Source: Microbacterium kyungheense
Lineage (GTDB): Bacteria; Actinomycetota; Actinomycetes; Actinomycetales; Microbacteriaceae
Length of the DNA: 64,000 nt
NCBI RefSeq assembly: GCF_006783905.1
Contig: NZ_VFPE01000001.1
Span: 1,240,001 to 1,304,000 of the forward strand
Direction of reading: 5' to 3'
Positions 24,619 to 32,335 of the stretch are shown in pieces. Each line of letters starts with the position of its first letter. Position 1 is the stretch's first letter. The notes beneath the pieces were generated by a model. That model was not told where the DNA came from and searched no databases. It saw only the letters and a list, made by a program, of their open reading frames with translations. The translations under genes and the position numbers were made by a program.

Positions 24619-26913
24619 ATGCTGTACCTCAACCCGCCGTACTACGTGATCGACGGCGTCACGCTGATGCCCGACCACGAAGATCCGCTGCAGTTCTACT
24701 TCATGCCCATGTCGCCGCACCTGAGCGTCATGGACGAGGGCGGGCTGCGCATCCCGAAGATCCAGGTGATCAAGTACTCCGGGCGGCCGACTCCCGCCGC
24801 TGACGTGGTGTCGGGCGGCTTCCTGGACTTCGACACGAACCTCGGGATCGAGCCCGACAGACTCGCGGCGATCGCCGAGCAGCTGCGCGGCGAGGCGCGG
24901 CTCACCGATCTGCCCCGACTCGCCCCTGTCCCGCTCATCGAAGGCTCTGTCCGGATGATGCTCTTCGGCGTCGAGTCGCCGGAGGAGGATGCCGGCCTGC
25001 CTGGTCGGCGCGAGGAGGAGGAGCTGCCGGGACCGGCGTTCGTGCAGAAGATCGTGCACGCGGCGAAGCCGTCGCTGTACGGCGACAACCAGGCGGCCTT
25101 CTCGGTTCGGCTGGACCAGGAGGGCGTGACCATCCTCGACAAGGCGATGCGCGACGAGATCCTGCCGATCGGCGTCGTGTACTCGCTGCAGTACGTGGGG
25201 TTGCGCCCGGCGTACAAGGTGAAGGTCGACGTCGACTGGGATCGGGTCCAGCACCATTTCGAGTCCAGCGAATCGGTGAATGTGCCGTTCATCGCCTCTT
25301 CGCAGATCGACAAGGTGATCGACGAGCTCGTCGAGAAGCAGATCATCAAGATCGAGGCCGAGAACCTGGTGGCCGACGAGGACGACACGGGCGGCGCCGG
25401 CGGGCGCTACGACGCCGCGCTCGCCCAGGTGCGCGAGCTCGTCTTCGAGAACTTCTTCCAGCCGAGCCTGGAGCCCATGGAGCGTCAGACCGACGACGGC
25501 ATCGACGACTTCGGGCGCGTGCTGCAGACCATCACGACCCACGGGTTCGGGTCCGTGTGGGAACGCAAAGAGGTCGACATCACCCGCATCGACCGCAAGA
25601 AGCTCAACATCGACATGAGCGAGCGCACCTCGGTGATCCGCGAGATCCATCCGCAGGGGCACCTGCGGGGGATCATCCGCGACGTCGAGTCGCAGGGTCT
25701 GGACTTCACGCGGTTCCTCACCGAGGTGTCGCTCGAGGACCCGTTCTTCGCCCGACGCAGCGTGCGCGTGATCCCGCGCGCCGACTTCGCCACCGACCAG
25801 ATCGAGTCGATCAACGTCAGGCTCGACTATGCGGGGGCGGTCAAGAACGTCGTGATGGATGCCTCGTCCGCCGAGCAGTCCGTCGAATGGCAGAGCTCGC
25901 TCGAAGACGGCCGCATGCGGGCGCCGGTGGACGTGTCGTACGACGTGCTCTTCTCGACGGGGGCCGTCGGCCGGCCGCGCATGGTGCGCGCGCCGGTGCA
26001 GCGGATCGAGGGGGACGTCGTCCAGATCGCGCCGCGCGAGGGCGTCGGCTACGAGCTGCGGTGGATCAGCTTCACTGTGATCGACTTCCCGTGGGAACTG
26101 TACGACACGATCGAGGTGCACTGCTCGTACGTCGACGAGGCGAACAGCATCCGCATCTCGAACCAATACGCGCTCACCGCGGAGCACAGCACGGGCGCCT
26201 GGCCGGTCTTCGCGCTCGATCCCGGACGCCGGACCGTCGGCTATCGCACCATCCTCCACGGCGTGGACGGCCGCGACTGGGACAGCGGAGAACTGACGAC
26301 CGACGACGACCAGATCCGGATCACCGATCCGTTCGGCGCTCGCCGGGTGCTCGACATCGTGGCGCCGGCGTCCCTGTTCGGCACGCAGCTCGACCGCGTG
26401 TTCGTCGACGTGCGCTACGACGACGACGCCAACGGCATCCACAAGCGGCAGTCCTTCGAGCTGAGCGCCGCCGACTCCGCGACCAAGCGGTTCTCGGTGG
26501 AACTGCTCGACCCCGCCCGCCGGCGCGTCTCGTACACCGTGTCGATGCTCCGCGTCGACGGGATCGTCATCGACATCCCCGAATCCACCACGGAGCTCGA
26601 CCGCGTCATCGTGACGCCCCAGATGCGCGGCCATCGCACGGTCGAGGTGGTGGCGGACGGACTGGACTTCGCCGGGCTCGGCATCCGCCAGGCGACCGTC
26701 GAGACCCTGTACGACCGGCCTGCTCTGGGTCTGCGGTTCGCCGATTCGCTGACGATCACCGCCGCGAATCCGAGCGACACGTTCGAGTACGACTTCGCCG
26801 AGGGCGACCCCGCCTTCACCTACCGCGTCATCCACACGCTCGACAACGGCCTGACCCGCGACAGCGGATGGCGCACGTCGAGCACCGACCGGGTCGCGGC
26901 CACGGTCGACTGA
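24619..26913 (+). CDS. Accessory-cluster subunit 5: shared N-domain plus beta-repeat arm
   Basis: A 764-aa protein from ATG 24619 after a GAGGAG site. Shared domain (1-285): YVIDGVTLMPDHEDPLQFYF near 9-28, KPSLYGDNQAAFSVRLDQEG at about 150-169, LPIGVVYSLQYVGLRPAYKV, and the closing motif ENFFQPSLEPM at about 276. The bridge TSVIREIHPQGHLRGII resembles IEWNIVPQGTLPNI in the previous paralogue. Residues about 370-764 carry four or five beta repeats (VFVDVRYDDDANGIHKRQSF, RVSYTVSMLRVDG, FTYRVIHTLDNG). No export signal or catalytic motif is seen. 15 nt to the next gene. Confidence 0.7.
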   Translation: MLYLNPPYYVIDGVTLMPDHEDPLQFYFMPMSPHLSVMDEGGLRIPKIQVIKYSGRPTPAADVVSGGFLDFDTNLGIEPDRLAAIAEQLRGEARLTDLPRLAPVPLIEGSVRMMLFGVESPEEDAGLPGRREEEELPGPAFVQKIVHAAKPSLYGDNQAAFSVRLDQEGVTILDKAMRDEILPIGVVYSLQYVGLRPAYKVKVDVDWDRVQHHFESSESVNVPFIASSQIDKVIDELVEKQIIKIEAENLVADEDDTGGAGGRYDAALAQVRELVFENFFQPSLEPMERQTDDGIDDFGRVLQTITTHGFGSVWERKEVDITRIDRKKLNIDMSERTSVIREIHPQGHLRGIIRDVESQGLDFTRFLTEVSLEDPFFARRSVRVIPRADFATDQIESINVRLDYAGAVKNVVMDASSAEQSVEWQSSLEDGRMRAPVDVSYDVLFSTGAVGRPRMVRAPVQRIEGDVVQIAPREGVGYELRWISFTVIDFPWELYDTIEVHCSYVDEANSIRISNQYALTAEHSTGAWPVFALDPGRRTVGYRTILHGVDGRDWDSGELTTDDDQIRITDPFGARRVLDIVAPASLFGTQLDRVFVDVRYDDDANGIHKRQSFELSAADSATKRFSVELLDPARRRVSYTVSMLRVDGIVIDIPESTTELDRVIVTPQMRGHRTVEVVADGLDFAGLGIRQATVETLYDRPALGLRFADSLTITAANPSDTFEYDFAEGDPAFTYRVIHTLDNGLTRDSGWRTSSTDRVAATVD

Positions 26914-26928
26914 GCAGAGGAGAACGAC

Positions 26929-28608
26929 ATGCTTCAGCTGGGCACCGGCATGCGGACGATCCGCGGGGTCACCGTCTTTCCGGATCACGCCGACGAGGAG
27001 CAGTACTGGTACCTCCCGGGCCACCTCGCGATCGCGCGGAGGCCCGAGGACGACTGGCCCCAGTTCAGCTTCATCAAGTTCAAGCGGGAGGCGAGCGCCG
27101 AGGGCGTCGAAGGCGGCGGATTCCTCATGTTCACCGTCGAGCTCACGCTGCCCGACGACATCGAGGGCGAGATCCGCGCTGCGATCCCCGGCGGCGCACG
27201 GCTGAGCGTCGTGCCGTTCGACTCGGGCACCGTCGAATGCGTCGCGCTGAACCTGCAGGGGCCGGGCGGCACGACCGCGACGGTCAGCGACGCCGGAACG
27301 TTCACAGCCGTCCAGCAGATCCTCGGGGCACGCGTGCCGTCGCTGTTCGGCGCGAACCAGGCGGTCTTCAGCCTCGCCCTCAGCGCCGAGGGCGCGACGC
27401 TGCTGGAGTCGGCCTTCGCGCAGGGGGCCGCCCCGATCGGCGTCATCTACCAGCTGACGTTCACCGCCATGCAGCCGTCGCTCGACGTGCGCATCACCGC
27501 CGACTTCGAGCGGATCTACCAGCACTTCAGCGCGGGGCTCAACGCCAACGTCTACTACGTCGAGATCGGCATCGAGGTCGGCATCGAAGAGCTCGTGCAG
27601 AACGGCGCGATCAAGATCGAGGTCACGAACTACTCCACCGACGCCGACAAGGACGAGCAGGAGAAGCTGGCGATCGACTTCTTCACCCAGCACCTGCTGC
27701 AGAGCTGGTTCACGCCCACGCTCACGCCGGGCACACTGCAGGGCGGCATGGCGACCGCGCCGCGCGCCGGCGGGGGAGCGGGCCTGTTCGGCCCCCGCGC
27801 CGACTCGGGCAAGCCCGGGCAGCCCGGCACTCCGCGCCCCGACGCCTCCGGTACGCCCGCCCGCCCGCCTGCTCCGGCACCTGCTCCTGCGCCGGCTCCT
27901 GCACCTGCGCCTGCGCCTGCGCCTGTTCCTGCTCCGGGCGGAGGGCGGACACCCGGCCCGGCACCGACTCCTGCGCCTGCTCCGGCACCCACCCCGACTC
28001 CGGAGCCCACGCCGATCCCGGTACCTGCTCCGGCACCCGCCTCCGCCCCTGGTCCCACTCCAGCACCGGCCGGCGCGACGCGCGACCTGTTCGTCCATTT
28101 CGTCGAAGAAGGCTCCGGCCATGGCGTCCACGGCAGCTACACCGTGGGCTACGCGGTGGACGGGGCCGACCGCGAGGCGACGACGCCGGCGGGCGCCGCG
28201 AGCCAGTTGCACATCGAGGTGCCCGCGAACTGGACCGACGGCGGACTGATGGCGACGGCATCCACTCTGCCGGAGCTGACGATGGCGGATGCCGACCAGC
28301 TGCGTCGCCACGTCACCACCGGTGAGGGCGTGCTGGCGTCGGGGCAGCGCGAGGCGCCGCTGGGCGCCGCGGTCACGCGCATCGCCGTGCCCGCGAGCGG
28401 CGACATCTCGGCGACCGTGCGCCTGCCCGTGACGAAGACGGTCGTCACGGCGGCCTCGCCCGACGCGCTCGTGGCGGCGGTCTTCCCCGGCGGCCAGCTG
28501 CTCCAGCCCGGAATCTACGACTGCCGGCGCGTCGCCGGGACGAACGACTTCGAACTCATCACGCCCGGATGGCCGGGCGGGTTCGGCCCCAGCACGGGAG
28601 GTGCATGA
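26929..28608 (+). CDS. Accessory-cluster subunit 6: shared N-domain, Pro-Ala stalk, distinct C-domain
   Basis: A 559-aa protein with AGAGGAGA upstream of ATG 26929. It is the most canonical copy of the shared domain: RGVTVFPDHADEEQYWYLPG near 12-31, PSLFGANQAVFSLALSAEG at about 136-155, and APIGVIYQLTFTAMQPSLDV. Instead of beta repeats it has a Pro-Ala stalk (about 312-383) and then a different compact domain (about 384-559: RDLFVHFVEEGSGHGVHGSY, YTVGYAVDGADREATTPAGA). Its stop overlaps the next start (ATGA). The repeats it lacks are present in the next protein, so the pair looks like a split version of the other paralogues. Confidence 0.7.
   Translation: MLQLGTGMRTIRGVTVFPDHADEEQYWYLPGHLAIARRPEDDWPQFSFIKFKREASAEGVEGGGFLMFTVELTLPDDIEGEIRAAIPGGARLSVVPFDSGTVECVALNLQGPGGTTATVSDAGTFTAVQQILGARVPSLFGANQAVFSLALSAEGATLLESAFAQGAAPIGVIYQLTFTAMQPSLDVRITADFERIYQHFSAGLNANVYYVEIGIEVGIEELVQNGAIKIEVTNYSTDADKDEQEKLAIDFFTQHLLQSWFTPTLTPGTLQGGMATAPRAGGGAGLFGPRADSGKPGQPGTPRPDASGTPARPPAPAPAPAPAPAPAPAPAPVPAPGGGRTPGPAPTPAPAPAPTPTPEPTPIPVPAPAPASAPGPTPAPAGATRDLFVHFVEEGSGHGVHGSYTVGYAVDGADREATTPAGAASQLHIEVPANWTDGGLMATASTLPELTMADADQLRRHVTTGEGVLASGQREAPLGAAVTRIAVPASGDISATVRLPVTKTVVTAASPDALVAAVFPGGQLLQPGIYDCRRVAGTNDFELITPGWPGGFGPSTGGA
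27866..28078 (+). repeat. Pro-Ala coding repeat (stalk of subunit 6)
   Basis: Repeated CCTGCGCCTGCTCCGG-like blocks encode PAPAPAPAP, with variant PTPTPEPTPIPVP near the end. Low-complexity DNA that could vary in length in frame. Confidence 0.8.
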
Positions 28609-30014
28609 TGAGCAATCCCACACCGCCGGCAGGCGGCGGTCCGACTCCACCGCCGGCACCGCCGACCCCGCCGAGCCCGGGCGGGGGCGGTGCGCCTGCG
28701 CCTGCACCGGCGCCGGCTCCGGCCCCTGCACCGGCACCGGCTCCGGCCCCTGCACCGGGCGGAGGACCGGCGTCGCCGCCCAAGCCGCCGTCCCCTCCTG
28801 GAGGCGCCACCCCGCCGACGCCGCCCGCTCCGGGCCGACCGGCGACACCCGGCACCCCGGGCACCCCCGCGTCGCCCGGTGGTGCACCGGCGACACCGGG
28901 TACCCCGGCATCCGGCGGAGGAGCACCGGGCTCCGGCGCCATCCTGACGTTCTCGATGAAGGCGATCCAGCAGACCGAGCGCAAGACGCTCGTGTTCGAG
29001 TACCACCGCGAGCAGGCGGTGACGCGCCAGTACGCGCCGCAGTCGCTCATCGGGCTGCTGCTGGATGACCTCACCGGGCCGGGGCACTTCCTCGAAGTCG
29101 ACCTCGACGATCCGTTCTTCCGCTCGCTGGATGTCGAGGTGTCGCTGACGACGGCGTTCGAGCCGATCGGCCTGCAGTCGGTGGCGGTCGGGCTGGATTA
29201 CAGCGACGCGTCGCATCCGCAGCGTCACCGGCACGCCGACCTCGTGTTCGACGCGGCGCGTCCGCAGCCGCAGCACTGGGTCGTGCCGATCGACGAGACG
29301 TACGACCTGGGGTACGTGCCGCGCATCGAGTATCACTTCGACCCGCTGAGCGGGTGGGAGGCCGAGCGCAACGAGATCGTGGTCGAGCCCGGTCGCATCG
29401 AGGACCGCACGCTGCAGCTCGACCCCACGCAGCACGTCGGGTTCATCGAGGTCGAGATCCGGCCCGAGCGGCTCGACCCGCTGGAGGTCGAGTCCGTCAC
29501 GGTCGTCCTGGAGCACGCGTCGTCCACCGGCTGGCGCGCGCGGCGCACGTTCGAGGTGACACCCGCCGGCGCGCCGCAGACGTGGCGGGTGCGCACGGCG
29601 CACCGCGAAGAGGTCGGCTACACCGTTCAGGCGACGCACCACCTCGTCGGCGGCGGCACGATCGTGCTCGACGCCGTCGACAGCGCGGCATCCGCGTACG
29701 CCGTCGCGGGTCCGTTCGCCGATCGCCTGGAGCGCCGGATCGAGGTGGCCGTGCCCGCCGGGCGCTTCACCTCGATCATCGTCGACGTGTCGTACGACGC
29801 GGGCGGATATCGCGTCGACCGCAGGGTCGAGATCGACGGCGCGGCACCCGCGACGGCGCGGGCGCAGATCGGCGTCGTCGACCCGACCGCGCGTGCCACC
29901 ACGGCGCGTGCCACGCTGCTCGGGCCGAACGGAGAGGTCGTGCGCGGCGCCCCCTTCGCCGGCGACGCCGAGTTCCTCACGGTGGCCGCCGACGGCACGA
30001 TCACGGGAGCATGA
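28608..30014 (+). CDS. Accessory-cluster subunit 7: Pro-rich stalk plus beta repeats
   Basis: A 468-aa protein; ATG 28605 and 28608 are adjacent, both 2-6 nt after GGGAGGTGC, and either overlaps the upstream stop. Residues about 4-110 are Pro/Ala/Gly-rich with collagen-like PGTPGTPASPGG. From about 115 it has only the repeat part of the family: LTFSMKAIQQTERKTLVFEY, then DDPFFRSLDVEVSLTTAFEP (compare DPFFARRSVRV in subunit 5), and three further repeats ending in VGYTVQATHHLVGGG and VSYDAGGYRVDRRVEI. No N-terminal shared domain. 1 nt to the next gene. Confidence 0.65.
   Translation: MSNPTPPAGGGPTPPPAPPTPPSPGGGGAPAPAPAPAPAPAPAPAPAPAPGGGPASPPKPPSPPGGATPPTPPAPGRPATPGTPGTPASPGGAPATPGTPASGGGAPGSGAILTFSMKAIQQTERKTLVFEYHREQAVTRQYAPQSLIGLLLDDLTGPGHFLEVDLDDPFFRSLDVEVSLTTAFEPIGLQSVAVGLDYSDASHPQRHRHADLVFDAARPQPQHWVVPIDETYDLGYVPRIEYHFDPLSGWEAERNEIVVEPGRIEDRTLQLDPTQHVGFIEVEIRPERLDPLEVESVTVVLEHASSTGWRARRTFEVTPAGAPQTWRVRTAHREEVGYTVQATHHLVGGGTIVLDAVDSAASAYAVAGPFADRLERRIEVAVPAGRFTSIIVDVSYDAGGYRVDRRVEIDGAAPATARAQIGVVDPTARATTARATLLGPNGEVVRGAPFAGDAEFLTVAADGTITGA
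28681..28930 (+). repeat. Pro-Ala/Pro-Gly coding repeat (stalk of subunit 7)
   Basis: GCCTGCACCGGCGCCGGCTC-type units encode APAPAPAP, followed by PGTPGTP-type triplets that recall collagen-like bacterial stalks. Confidence 0.75.
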
Positions 30015-30015
30015 C

Positions 30016-31053
30016 ATGCACGCGGCGGTCGCCGAGTCCACGGCCGAACGAGCGCTCACCGAGCTGCTCGAGCGGGTCGCGGTGCGGCATCCACAGATCT
30101 CGGAGCGCGCGCGAGCCGAGCTGGACGACACCCTCTCGGCCACCCGCGGATCGGCGATCGGCGAGTCGGCGTGGCACGCCAGCTGTCTGACGCCTTCGCG
30201 GTACCCCGTCGAGGTGGCCTTCACCTCGGCGCGAGCAGAGCTGCGCACCGTCGTCGACGTCGTCGCCCCGGAGGACGACCGTCGCGGCGCGTTCGACGCC
30301 GTCGTCGACACGGCCGAGCGGTTCGGCGCCATCCGCCCCCGAGGAAGGACGACCGCCGCGCTGCGCGCGCACCATGCCGCCGGAGCCCTCCGCTTCGGGG
30401 CGTGGCTCGGAAGCCGGCACACCGAGGCGGGGACGCGGCACAAGCTGTACGCCGAGCTGGCTCCCGATCAGCCGGACGCGTGGCGCATGCTGGACCTCCT
30501 GGCGCCCCGCGCGCGAGAGGTCCTCGGCGGCACGGGTGTCGTGCGCTTCGTCGGTCTTCCGCTCGACGGCGGCGACGTCGTGGAGGTCTACATGCGGCCG
30601 CCGTGGCTGGATGCCGAGCTGCTCGCCGCGGTGCTCTCCCGCGCAGGCATCCCCGAGGCGACGCCGAGCCTGGTCGCGGCCATGACGGCGGGGGATCCGC
30701 ACGGACTGGCCGGTCCCAACCACTGCCTCAGCGCCACCTTCGCGGGCGATGACGTGGTCGCGGTCGCGGGGTTCACCTTCGCCCACCACCGATACCGCCG
30801 CGACCACCGCGTGCGCGCAGCGGTCCTGCAGCGTGCGGCGCGCGAGGGGTGGCCGTCGCACGGGCTCTACGCCGCGGCATCCGCCCCGCTCGCCGTTCCC
30901 CGGCCGCTGCGGCGCCCCGTGCACACGGCGCTGTCGGACGTCGCCCTCGCAGCGGGCGGGATCGAGCATCACGTCGGGCTCGCGCCGCCGGCGACTCCCG
31001 GCGGCGCATCGCGCATCCCCACCACCACACCCACGAAGGAGAAGGAATCATGA
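30016..31053 (+). CDS. Accessory-cluster subunit 8: unrecognised 345-aa protein
   Basis: ATG 30016 lies 1 nt after the preceding stop. The product is an alpha/beta protein without signal peptide or spans. Notable blocks are TRHKLYAELAPDQPDAW (about 140-156), VVRFVGLPLDGGDVVEVYMR (about 175-194), AGPNHCLSATFAGDDVVAVA and FTFAHHRYRRDHRVRAAVLQ. The pattern of a repeated strand with basic and Tyr residues faintly recalls ABBA-type prenyltransferases, but I cannot support that and leave it unassigned. Its stop overlaps the next start (ATGA), tying it to the peptidase-like gene. Confidence 0.6.
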   Translation: MHAAVAESTAERALTELLERVAVRHPQISERARAELDDTLSATRGSAIGESAWHASCLTPSRYPVEVAFTSARAELRTVVDVVAPEDDRRGAFDAVVDTAERFGAIRPRGRTTAALRAHHAAGALRFGAWLGSRHTEAGTRHKLYAELAPDQPDAWRMLDLLAPRAREVLGGTGVVRFVGLPLDGGDVVEVYMRPPWLDAELLAAVLSRAGIPEATPSLVAAMTAGDPHGLAGPNHCLSATFAGDDVVAVAGFTFAHHRYRRDHRVRAAVLQRAAREGWPSHGLYAAASAPLAVPRPLRRPVHTALSDVALAAGGIEHHVGLAPPATPGGASRIPTTTPTKEKES

Positions 31054-32153
31054 AGCAGATCACCCTCGAGAACCTCCACTGCACCGGCACGGAGGACTGG
31101 ACAGGCGCCGACGAGTGCCGCCTCGAGGTCTACAACGACGGCGAGCTCCACTTCGCCTACCGGCAGGACCTCAACGACGACCAGGACTGGCCGCTCAACG
31201 CGTCGCTGCTGTTCGCGACCACGTGCATGCTGCGTCTGTTCGACGAGGACGGCGACTTCCCCGGCGACGACGACGACGCACTCGGCGTCGTGCACATCGG
31301 CGCGGCCGACGTGCAGCACGCGACGGCGACGTTCCGCGAGGACGACGCGGACTACACGCTCACCTACTCGGTGGTCGACCGCCCCGACATCGGGCAGACC
31401 GACCTCGCGAACTTCGCGATCGATCAGTTCGAGGCATCCACCGCTCCGGGCGTGTGGCCGCAGCTGTCGAAGGCCGACATCATCCGCGACCTGCGTGCGC
31501 GCCGGGGCAACCCGACCACCATCAACCAGATGAACTCGAACTTCTGCGGCCCCACGTCGATCGTGTTCGAGCTGGCCCGCACGCAGCCGCGCCGGTACGT
31601 CGACCTCGTGCGGCAGCTGTACGAGACGGGTGGTTTCTGGTCGCGCACGCACCGCGTCGATGCTCCGCAAGGGCTGCGCGACACGCACGCCGGTCAGAAC
31701 ATGTCGCCCGCAGACTGGATGCTGATCGCCACGATGCGCAATGAAGAGAATGCGATCTTCGGGGTCTCGCCGGACTCGTCAGGCGTCACGAGCCAGATCG
31801 AGGGCATGACGACGCCGTGGGAGATGGAGGGGTGGACCAGCGAGCTGCTGCTGAAGACCACGGTCTCGAACAGCACGACGTTCGTGTGGGGCGAGTTCGA
31901 CGCGATCCGCTACGCCCACCAGGTGTGGTCGTCCGGCGGCAGCGCGTTCATCATGCTGCACTCCGACATGTTCTCGCCGCCCGACGGCATGGTCCCGCCG
32001 TGGCCCGACCATTGGGTCGTCTACGCCGGGGGCCTGGACGAGAGCGGCGGGCGCATCAGGTTCTCGGTGTACTCGTGGGGCAACATCTACCCCCTCGACC
32101 TGTCGCTGGACCACTTCGAGAACTGCATGTTCGGGATCGTCACGGGATTCTGA
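31050..32153 (+). CDS. Accessory-cluster subunit 9: papain-like cysteine peptidase-fold protein
   Basis: A 367-aa protein from ATG 31050 after AAGGAGAAGG. Residues 1-120 form a beta-sandwich-like module starting ITLENLHCTGTEDWTGADEC and rich in Asp (DEDGDFPGDDDDA), possibly Ca-binding. The second half has SNFCGPTSIVFELA with Cys166, DHWVVYAGG with His321 and YSWGN with Asn345, the Cys-His-Asn order of papain-like peptidases and of C39-like domains. No signal peptide. It may process the neighbouring subunits or be an effector; both are inference. It is last in the cluster and followed by a terminator. Confidence 0.7.
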   Translation: MKQITLENLHCTGTEDWTGADECRLEVYNDGELHFAYRQDLNDDQDWPLNASLLFATTCMLRLFDEDGDFPGDDDDALGVVHIGAADVQHATATFREDDADYTLTYSVVDRPDIGQTDLANFAIDQFEASTAPGVWPQLSKADIIRDLRARRGNPTTINQMNSNFCGPTSIVFELARTQPRRYVDLVRQLYETGGFWSRTHRVDAPQGLRDTHAGQNMSPADWMLIATMRNEENAIFGVSPDSSGVTSQIEGMTTPWEMEGWTSELLLKTTVSNSTTFVWGEFDAIRYAHQVWSSGGSAFIMLHSDMFSPPDGMVPPWPDHWVVYAGGLDESGGRIRFSVYSWGNIYPLDLSLDHFENCMFGIVTGF

Positions 32154-32157
32154 GGCG

Positions 32158-32193
32158 GACGGCGGGCCGGGGCGGATGCCTCGGCCCGCCGTC
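32158..32193 (+). terminator. Terminator of the accessory cluster
   Basis: A perfect 12-bp GC stem (arms 32158-32169 and 32182-32193) with a 12-nt loop begins 5 nt after the last stop of the cluster. No T-run, as usual in this genome. Confidence 0.75.
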
Positions 32194-32280
32194 GTGCGCG
32201 CCCGCGGCGTCTCCTCCCCAGCGCGCGCGGCAGGCGACGGTCGACGAGGTCGTCCCCAGGCCGGGTCGGATTGCCCCCGG

Positions 32281-32297
32281 TGTCGGACGATCCGACA
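32281..32297 (+). promoter_or_regulatory. Inverted repeat upstream of nadK
   Basis: TGTCGGA-CGA-TCCGACA has 7-bp perfect arms and sits 39 nt before the nadK ATG at 32336 and 15 nt before an alternative ATG at 32312. It could be an operator or part of the promoter region; no clear -10 is visible. Confidence 0.4.
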
Positions 32298-32335
32298 GAA
32301 TGGGGAGGCACATGTACGCAACTGGCGGGGAGCCG

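Noticed and set aside
16852..28926. Very long minus-strand open frames (for example 16852-21603 and 21928-28926) opposite the accessory cluster
   Set aside because: Their products are Arg/Val/Asp-rich without motifs and arise from GC-rich codon bias of the plus-strand genes, which have conserved motifs and ribosome sites.
30016..31053. ABBA-type peptide prenyltransferase
   Set aside because: Only a loose strand pattern; no definite motif, so no function is called.
16963..32153. Contractile injection system, tailocin or Tc toxin
   Set aside because: No sheath, tube, baseplate, AAA ATPase or Tc repeats were seen; the resemblance is limited to beta-rich subunits in an operon.
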